Of a DNA stretch of 18,471 nucleotides, positions 13,513-18,471 are shown in pieces. Made by a program: the position numbers and the translations under genes. Each line of letters opens with the position of its first letter. The first letter of the stretch is position 1. The stretch spans positions 1 through 18,471 of the forward strand of contig CAYMST010000077.1 in the NCBI GenBank assembly GCA_964393115.1, given 5' to 3'. The DNA is from CAYMST01 sp964393115. Its GTDB lineage: Bacteria; Bacteroidota; Bacteroidia; Cytophagales; Cyclobacteriaceae. Below the pieces are notes generated by a model that was given only the letters and a program-made list of their open reading frames with translations, had not been told where the DNA came from and made no database searches.

Positions 13513-14910
13513 ATGTTACTTACTATATCAAATAAAGGAGAAAACGCTAGTGACTTTGGGTTCTTATTACACAAACACCCAGATAGAGTACAGGAAATCG
13601 ATATTAAGGTCGGAAAAGCGCATATTTTTTATCCGGTGTCAAATGCCAATCAATGTACGGCAGCCTTACTTCTTGATATCAACCCAGTCAGTTTAGCAAG
13701 GAATAATCGTCAGAACCGAGCAGACTTTTCACTAGCGGAATATGTCAATGACCGGCCCTACACCGCATCATCTTTTATGAGTGTTGCCATTGCGAAAGCA
13801 TTTGCCTCTGCCTTGAATGGAACCTGTCACAAACGGCCCGACCTAGTAGATAAAACCTTAAGCCTTGAAGTAGAAATACCTTCATTGCCTGCACCCAAAG
13901 GTGGCGAAATCATTATTCGAAGATTCTTTGAGCCGATTGGCTATAACGTTACGGTCACTCGACAGCCACTAGACCTGCGATTTAAAGAATGGGGAGATTC
14001 AAAATACTATGGAGTCAAATTATCAGGGGAGCTACGACTGAAGGAGCTGCTATCGCACCTGTACGTCCTGATCCCAAGCATTGACGCTAGCAAGCACTAC
14101 TGGATTGGTGACGCAGAAATAGAGAAGCTTTTGCAAAAGGGATCGGGTTGGTTAGAACACCACCCTGAGAAAAACCAGATTACCAAGAGGTACCTCCGCC
14201 AGATCAATACGCTTACAAAATCCGCACTTCGACAACTGAAAGAAAACCTTTCCGACAGTATTTCAGAAACCGAAGTGTCGTCAAACGAAGTAGCCCTTGG
14301 ACAGAAAATAGAATCACTCCATACCAAAAGATTGAGACTTGTTGCAGATGAACTGAAAAACTCAGGGGCTAAAACGGTCGTCGATCTTGGATGTGGAGAA
14401 GGTAAGTTACTGAAGCTTCTTTTGAGAGAAAATCAGTTCTTAAAACTCTTAGGAATGGATGTTTCACAAACCTCGATTAGCAGAGCAAAAGAGTTCCTCA
14501 AGTACGAAGAGCTTCCTTCGAAACTGCAAGAGAAACTGACACTGATTCAAGGGGCTCTAACCTACCGGGACCAGCGTTTAGCCAACTATGATGCAGCAGC
14601 GGTAGTCGAAGTAATCGAGCATTTGGATCAACAGCGGCTGCAGGTTTTCGAACGAGTGGTATTCGAATTTGCAAGACCAGCCACGGTGATACTCACAACA
14701 CCTAATATCGAATACAACAGACTTTTCGAAGGTATGGAAGAAGGTACTTTCCGGCATGTCGATCACCGTTTTGAATGGACAAGAAAAGAGTTTTCCGATT
14801 GGTGTGAAGCAATTGCTCAACACTACGGTTACGACTACACACTAAAGCCAGTTGGAGAACCACATGAAGAGCTTGGGCCTCCATCACAGATGGTTGTTTT
14901 TACACTATAA
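13513..14910 (+). CDS. hen1: 3'-terminal RNA ribose 2'-O-methyltransferase Hen1
   Basis: Hen1 adds a methyl group to the 2'-OH of the 3'-terminal ribose at an RNA break before ligation, which protects the repaired RNA from being cleaved there again. The 465 residues match the full bacterial form. The N-terminal half (~1-240) is the Hen1-specific domain that supports Pnkp (LLHKHPDRVQ, VGKAHIFYP, ALLLDINPV, YVNDRPYTASSFMSVAIAKAF). The C-terminal half is the methyltransferase, with the SAM-binding VVDLGCGEGKLL at ~289-300 and metal ligands Glu366, Glu369 and His370 (VVEVIEHL) and His418 (FRHVDHRFEWTRKEF; His415 is nearby). All catalytic residues are present. The MLLTI start is typical of the family. 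It is preceded by R2 and followed 35 bp later by pnkp, its known partner in one complex. Confidence 0.95.
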   Translation: MLLTISNKGENASDFGFLLHKHPDRVQEIDIKVGKAHIFYPVSNANQCTAALLLDINPVSLARNNRQNRADFSLAEYVNDRPYTASSFMSVAIAKAFASALNGTCHKRPDLVDKTLSLEVEIPSLPAPKGGEIIIRRFFEPIGYNVTVTRQPLDLRFKEWGDSKYYGVKLSGELRLKELLSHLYVLIPSIDASKHYWIGDAEIEKLLQKGSGWLEHHPEKNQITKRYLRQINTLTKSALRQLKENLSDSISETEVSSNEVALGQKIESLHTKRLRLVADELKNSGAKTVVDLGCGEGKLLKLLLRENQFLKLLGMDVSQTSISRAKEFLKYEELPSKLQEKLTLIQGALTYRDQRLANYDAAAVVEVIEHLDQQRLQVFERVVFEFARPATVILTTPNIEYNRLFEGMEEGTFRHVDHRFEWTRKEFSDWCEAIAQHYGYDYTLKPVGEPHEELGPPSQMVVFTL

Positions 14911-14945
14911 ATTTTATCTACTATACCATTTCAAATAAACGAATT

Positions 14946-15506
14946 ATGAATAACGAAATAAATATCCCTGAACTCTCACTTGTCTTACTGATCGGCGTAT
15001 CCGGTTCAGGCAAGTCAACGTTTGCTAAAAAACATTTTGCTAGTTACGAAATCGTCTCTTCAGACCAATGCAGAGCCATCGTTGGTAATGATGAAAACAG
15101 TCTTACAGCAACAGATGACGCCTTCGAACTTCTTCATTACATCATAGAAAAACGTCTAAAAAATGGACTTTTGACAGTAGTGGATGCCACTAATGTTAGA
15201 CAAGAATCTAGGAGATCGCTGATTGCCTTAGCGAAAAGGTTTCACTGCTTACCCGTAGCTGTTGTATTAGACCTTCCTGAGAAAACATGTCTGGAAAGGA
15301 ACCAAAATAGACCCGATCGAAACTTCGGGAATCATGTCGTCAGACAGCAGAGGAGCACGTTGAAGCGCTCTCTGAAGCGCCTGAAGAATGAGGGTTTTAA
15401 GCGAACCATCTTTTTGTCTTCAGAAGAAGAAGTGAATCAAGTAGGCAGTTTAAAAAAGATGTTTCTGGTCCATTCGATATTATTGGAGATATACACGGCT
15501 GCATAG
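14946..15506 (+). CDS. pnkp: Pnkp, polynucleotide 5'-kinase part (zero frame)
   Basis: This is the kinase domain of bacterial Pnkp, which phosphorylates 5'-OH ends of broken RNA. It has the P-loop GVSGSGKST (residues 17-25), a substrate-site Asp40 in SSDQCR, a DATN block at ~80-83, and Arg-rich lid residues (ERNQNRPDRNFG). After about residue 169 this frame leaves the family and reads a short unrelated tail, MFLVHSILLEIYTAA, to a TAG. The next Pnkp domain continues without a gap in the -1 frame, starting exactly at AAAAAAG (15452-15458). Read through that shift, the protein would be 850 residues, near the length of known bacterial Pnkp. Without it, a free kinase of 186 residues would be made. 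The gene begins 35 bp after hen1. Confidence 0.88.
   Translation: MNNEINIPELSLVLLIGVSGSGKSTFAKKHFASYEIVSSDQCRAIVGNDENSLTATDDAFELLHYIIEKRLKNGLLTVVDATNVRQESRRSLIALAKRFHCLPVAVVLDLPEKTCLERNQNRPDRNFGNHVVRQQRSTLKRSLKRLKNEGFKRTIFLSSEEEVNQVGSLKKMFLVHSILLEIYTAA
15452..15458 (+). promoter_or_regulatory. Candidate -1 programmed frameshift site (A AAA AAG) inside pnkp
   Basis: In the kinase frame the codons read AGT TTA AAA AAG ATG, which places A AAA AAG in the exact phase of the dnaX-type slippery heptamer; T TTA AAA just before it is slippery too. Slipping back one base at AAA AAG makes the next codon GAT (15458), giving ...KKDVSGPFDIIGDIHG, the normal start of the phosphatase domain. The open overlap of the two frames is limited to 15401-15503. 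Only a weak stem (TCCA/TGGA) is seen downstream, and there is no strong internal Shine-Dalgarno sequence. An indel mutation or assembly error in the A-run is the alternative. Confidence 0.5.
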
Positions 15507-17497
15507 ACGAGCTGTTAGAGCTGCTAAGCAAGCTGGGGTATAATATTGAACGGTGTGCTTATGACTTTACTCGGTTTGGATATGTGGTAACACACTCGGA
15601 AGGAAGAAGAGCAGTCTTTCTTGGAGACCTTGTTGATCGCGGACCTAGTTCTCCAGAAGTCCTGAAGTTGGTCATGAGCATGGTAAACTCTAAAATCGCA
15701 TTTTGTGTCCCCGGCAATCACGACTTAAAACTTCAAAAGTTTCTCTCTGGGAAAAAGGTATCATTAAACCATGGGTTGGAACTCACTGCTGAGCAGTTGA
15801 GTAACGAGCCAAAAGAATTTTTAGAAGTAACAGAACAGTTTCTCTATGGGCTTATAAGCCACTTAGTTTTTGATCAGGGACGACTTGTTGTTGCCCATGC
15901 GGGTATCAAGGAAAGTATGCAAGGAAGAGGAAGTGGCGCCGTAAGAAGCTTCTGCTTGTATGGTGAAACAACAGGAGAGATTGACGAGTTTGGTCTACCC
16001 GTCAGACTCAACTGGGCAGCCGATTATCGAGGAGAAGCCAAGGTGATTTACGGGCACACACCAGTTCCTGAGGCACAGTGGCTTAATAACACCTTGGACA
16101 TTGATACAGGTTGTGTATTTGGAGGAAAGCTGACAGCACTAAGATACCCAGAGGAAGAGCTAGTGGACGTCAAAGCCCAAAAGATCTATTGTGAGCCTAA
16201 AAAACCATTGATTGAAAAAAGCACAACTACCAACCTCCAAAGGGAGGCAGATGATGTATTAGACATTGAAGATGTTACCGGTAAGCGCATCATAAATACT
16301 CGGCTTCGCAATAACATTAGTATTGGCGAGGAAAATACCGCAGCTGCACTAGAGGTAATGAGTCGATTTGCTATCAATCCAAAGTGGCTTATTTACTTAC
16401 CTCCTACGATGTCTCCATCTGAAACCAGTAGTCTTCCAGAGTATTTGGAACGTCCTGAACAAGCGTTTGGCTACTTTAGAAAGCAAGGAATTTCTAAAGT
16501 GGTTTGTGAGGAAAAGCACATGGGATCGAGAGTGGTCTTAATCGTATGCAAGAACGAGCAGGTGGTCGAAAAGAGGTTTGGAATAGTAAACGAAGGGATT
16601 GGCACATGCTATACCCGAACAGGAAGGAGCTTTTTTAACGACAAGAACATGGAAAAGACCTTTCTTGAGACTGTACAAGAAACACTTACCAGAACTAATT
16701 TTTGGGAAACCATGGACACTGAATGGGTATGTTTGGATGCGGAATTAATGCCATGGTCCGCTAAAGCCCAATCCCTATTAAAAGATCAGTATGCCTCGGT
16801 GGGAACCTCCGCTTCTACAGCAATCAGTGCAGCGCTAAGCACCTTGAAGCTAGCGGAGCAAAGAAAATTAGAAGGGGTTGGTGCGCTTCAGGAGAAGTAT
16901 ACTGAAAAGAACAAAATGGTAAACGACTACATTAACTCTTATCAAAATTACTGCTGGCCAGTCCAGGCAATAGAAGATTATAAATTGGCGCCTTTTCATC
17001 TATTAGCCACAGAAGGGAAAACGTACTTGGACCAGTCTAACGAGTGGCATATGGAAACGCTAAAAGTGTTAGCAGAAGATTCAAAAGGAATATTTACCGA
17101 AACGCCCTATCGAGTGGTTGATTTGGAAAACGAAGACGAGGTATCCAGCGCCAGTCATTGGTGGGAAGAACTCACCAAAAATGGTGGTGAGGGCATGGTA
17201 GTGAAACCATTCGATTTCATCTCATTTGGAAAAAAAGGGTTAGTACAGCCTGCTATTAAGTGTCGTGGAAAAGAGTACTTGAGAATCATATATGGACCAG
17301 AATATACAAAAGAGGAAAATCTAAAGCTGCTTAAGAACAGAGGACTCAGCACCAAACGTTCACTTGCTCTAAGGGAATTTTCTCTAGGGATAGAAGGCTT
17401 GGAAAGATTTACGCAAAAAGCTCCGCTGCGACGAGTACATGAATGTGTGTTCGGAGTGTTGGCGCTGGAAAGTGAAACAGTCGATCCGAGCTTATAA
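15458..17497 (+). CDS. pnkp: Pnkp, 2',3'-phosphatase and RNA-ligase (adenylyltransferase) part, -1 frame
   Basis: This part removes 2',3'-phosphates and then adenylates and seals RNA with Hen1's help. Numbering is for the joined 850-residue product. The metallophosphoesterase motifs run in order: GDIHG (Asp182, His184), GDLVDRG (Asp228), GNHD (258-260), AHAGI, and GHTP (His371). The adenylyltransferase follows: EEKHMGSR with the nucleophile Lys524, a CLDAELMP motif III, EGMVVKP motif IV, and QPAIKCRG motif V. The usual Pnkp C-terminal helical module ends at 17497. This frame has no ATG between the shift site and the first catalytic motif; the first plausible start, a GTG at 15584, would delete GDIHG and so the metal site. 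An independent product would therefore be phosphatase-dead, which argues that it is meant to be fused to the kinase. Confidence 0.9.
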   Translation, partial: DVSGPFDIIGDIHGCIDELLELLSKLGYNIERCAYDFTRFGYVVTHSEGRRAVFLGDLVDRGPSSPEVLKLVMSMVNSKIAFCVPGNHDLKLQKFLSGKKVSLNHGLELTAEQLSNEPKEFLEVTEQFLYGLISHLVFDQGRLVVAHAGIKESMQGRGSGAVRSFCLYGETTGEIDEFGLPVRLNWAADYRGEAKVIYGHTPVPEAQWLNNTLDIDTGCVFGGKLTALRYPEEELVDVKAQKIYCEPKKPLIEKSTTTNLQREADDVLDIEDVTGKRIINTRLRNNISIGEENTAAALEVMSRFAINPKWLIYLPPTMSPSETSSLPEYLERPEQAFGYFRKQGISKVVCEEKHMGSRVVLIVCKNEQVVEKRFGIVNEGIGTCYTRTGRSFFNDKNMEKTFLETVQETLTRTNFWETMDTEWVCLDAELMPWSAKAQSLLKDQYASVGTSASTAISAALSTLKLAEQRKLEGVGALQEKYTEKNKMVNDYINSYQNYCWPVQAIEDYKLAPFHLLATEGKTYLDQSNEWHMETLKVLAEDSKGIFTETPYRVVDLENEDEVSSASHWWEELTKNGGEGMVVKPFDFISFGKKGLVQPAIKCRGKEYLRIIYGPEYTKEENLKLLKNRGLSTKRSLALREFSLGIEGLERFTQKAPLRRVHECVFGVLALESETVDPSL

Positions 17498-17501
17498 CAC
17501 T

Positions 17502-17534
17502 GCACCTATAAGGTTAATAAAGCCTTATAGGTGC
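17502..17534. terminator. Perfect 12-bp hairpin downstream of pnkp
   Basis: GCACCTATAAGG (17502-17513) and CCTTATAGGTGC (17523-17534) pair perfectly around a 9-nt loop, 4 bases after the pnkp stop codon. There is no T-run, so it may be a weak terminator or a 3'-end stabiliser rather than a classical intrinsic terminator. Confidence 0.6.
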
Positions 17535-17609
17535 CCCTCCAACCAAGACTCGACTTGCAGGTATCCATCCTATCTGATATTTTTAACCAAGCATCAGCCT
17601 ACCAGCAGC

Positions 17610-18008
17610 ATGAAAGCGACTATAGGACATATAACATTAAATGTATCAGATGAGGATAAATCTTTTGACTTCTATGATCTACTATTGACCCATCTTGGCT
17701 TCTCTATTAATAAAGACCTATCCTTTGAAAATCTGAAAATGAGATCCTACATGCAGGGTGAACACAATATCTGGATTCGCTATAGTAGAGATGAAGAGAA
17801 GAAAACGTTTGTTAGAAACACAGGCCTCGATCACATGGCCTTTAGGGTCAACTCCGAAGAAGAGGTAGACATTATTCATCAAGAAATCCAGAAGCTAAAA
17901 ACAAAAATCACGCGAACACCTACTCATTACCCCGAGTATTCTGGCAACTACTACGCCTTTTATTTTAGAGATTATACGGGCATTCCGCTCGAAGTATATT
18001 GTCAATAG
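17610..18008 (+). CDS. VOC-superfamily (glyoxalase/dioxygenase-fold) protein
   Basis: This 132-residue single-domain protein has two beta-alpha-beta-beta-beta units. It begins IGHITLNVSDEDKSFDFYDLLLTHLGF, the classic VOC opening, and repeats with TGLDHMAFRV and ends GIPLEVYCQ. Likely metal ligands are His7, His75 and Glu128. I chose the ATG at 17610. The frame is open back to 17439, but those residues overlap pnkp and the hairpin and look unlike coding sequence. VOC proteins include glyoxalases, fosfomycin-resistance enzymes and ring-cleaving dioxygenases, and the reaction cannot be told from this sequence. It has its own terminator and no evident link to the RNA-repair genes. Confidence 0.85.
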   Translation: MKATIGHITLNVSDEDKSFDFYDLLLTHLGFSINKDLSFENLKMRSYMQGEHNIWIRYSRDEEKKTFVRNTGLDHMAFRVNSEEEVDIIHQEIQKLKTKITRTPTHYPEYSGNYYAFYFRDYTGIPLEVYCQ

Positions 18009-18075
18009 TACTATTTAGATGATATAAAGGCATATTAGTTTATGTCAGTATTTAAAGTGATTTAGTACAGTTTTC

Positions 18076-18138
18076 GAAAGATTTGCTGTTTGAAACTGCT
18101 TGAAGAGCAGTTGAGTTTCAAATCTTTCTAGATTTTTT
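18076..18138 (+). terminator. Two-tier intrinsic terminator after the VOC gene
   Basis: The outer arms GAAAGATTTG (18076-18085) and CAAATCTTTC (18119-18128) pair perfectly. Inside them AACTGCT (18094-18100) pairs with AGCAGTT (18106-18112) around TGAAG. TAGA and six T residues follow (18133-18138). It lies about 70 bp past the VOC stop codon. Confidence 0.8.
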
Positions 18139-18140
18139 GT

Positions 18141-18167
18141 CTACTTTTTCATCAATGGAAAAAGTAG
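18141..18167. repeat. Perfect 10-bp inverted repeat, possible dispersed element
   Basis: CTACTTTTTC (18141-18150) and GAAAAAGTAG (18158-18167) flank the 7-base loop ATCAATG and are followed by AAGCCCGTCCGGC. It sits immediately behind the VOC terminator. Palindromes of this kind at gene ends often belong to genome-wide repeat families, which one window cannot show. Confidence 0.5.
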
Positions 18168-18368
18168 AAGCCCGTCCGGCTTAAGGACACCCCCCTGTAA
18201 ATGAGCCAACTACTAAATCTGACAAAAGAATTATTTATTGACTTCAGGTTCTTAATTCAATACAAAAAATGTAGACCTAGTGGGGCTAAGTCGCGAATGT
18301 CCATTCAGGACTTTTGAAAACGAAGTAAAAAAATTGCAGCAAAATACAAGTCGTTATATAGTACAAAT

Positions 18369-18471
18369 ATGAAAAGCATCAAATCCTTCCTCCTCAACTT
18401 TCATGACATAGAGCAGCATATACTTGACAAATATCTATCTTATTGGACGGAATATAGCTTGCCCAAAAAGA
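18369..18471 (+). CDS. Start of a probable Crp/Fnr-family transcriptional regulator, cut by the window edge
   Basis: An ATG at 18369 opens a frame that runs to the right edge, giving 34 residues (MKSIKSFLLNF ... IEQHILDKYLSYWTEYSLPKK). The LPKK that ends a short helical lead-in, before an expected cyclic-nucleotide-binding barrel, is typical of Bacteroidota Crp/Fnr-like regulators. The diagnostic barrel and helix-turn-helix lie outside the window, so the call is tentative. The ~200 bp ahead of it are non-coding and AT-rich. Confidence 0.5.
   Translation, partial: MKSIKSFLLNFHDIEQHILDKYLSYWTEYSLPKK

Noticed and set aside
1..18471. CRISPR arrays, rRNA genes, prophage or integrase genes
   Set aside because: No regularly spaced short repeats, rRNA segments, integrase or phage structural genes were seen on either strand.

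Overview
The window looks like chromosomal DNA of a marine-type member of the Bacteroidota, probably Cytophagales. The signs are a TonB receptor / FecR / ECF sigma trio, a very large secreted protein with a type IX secretion (T9SS) C-terminal sorting domain, weak or absent Shine-Dalgarno sequences, and moderate-to-low GC. The genus cannot be fixed from the sequence alone.

Layout. (1) 1-3698, minus strand: a cell-surface signalling and uptake operon, read as ECF sigma factor, then FecR-type anti-sigma regulator (broken by a frameshift), then a FecA-like TonB-dependent receptor that runs off the left edge. (2) 3699-4316: a non-coding interval with an inverted pair of 12-bp sites. (3) 4317-9515, plus strand: a 1732-residue exported protein with an SGNH-hydrolase-like region, alternating FN3 and InlB-type repeats, a glycoside-hydrolase-like region, a beta-sandwich and a T9SS tail, followed by an intrinsic terminator. 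(4) 9702-11907, minus strand: a small membrane protein behind an unusual fusion of a WYL-type transcriptional regulator with a phytanoyl-CoA-dioxygenase-like Fe(II)/2-oxoglutarate oxygenase. (5) 11945-17497, plus strand: an RNA-repair locus with a 113-bp repeat (R1), a roughly 200-nt RNA with tRNA acceptor, D and T arms but no anticodon arm, a 230-residue basic/aromatic protein of unknown function ending in a strong terminator, a second copy of the 113-bp repeat (R2), hen1, and pnkp. The pnkp kinase part and its phosphatase-ligase part lie in different frames joined exactly at an A AAA AAG slippery heptamer. (6) 17502-18471: hairpins, a VOC-family protein, a terminator, and the start of a probable Crp/Fnr-type regulator.

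How they work together. Hen1 and Pnkp are the known bacterial RNA repair pair. Pnkp heals and seals broken RNA ends, and Hen1 2'-O-methylates the 3' end at the break so that the repaired RNA resists being cut again. In this window the pair sits with a divergent WYL-oxygenase, a tRNA-like RNA and two near-identical 113-bp leader/operator-like elements, one at the head of each plus-strand transcription unit. The inferred picture is a regulated RNA-damage response: the WYL protein could sense a damage-related ligand and act on R1 and R2, and the tRNA-like RNA could be a substrate, decoy or cofactor. That picture is inference. The sequence directly shows the repeat copies, the tRNA-like base pairs and tertiary-contact positions, the domain fusion and the in-frame slippery site.
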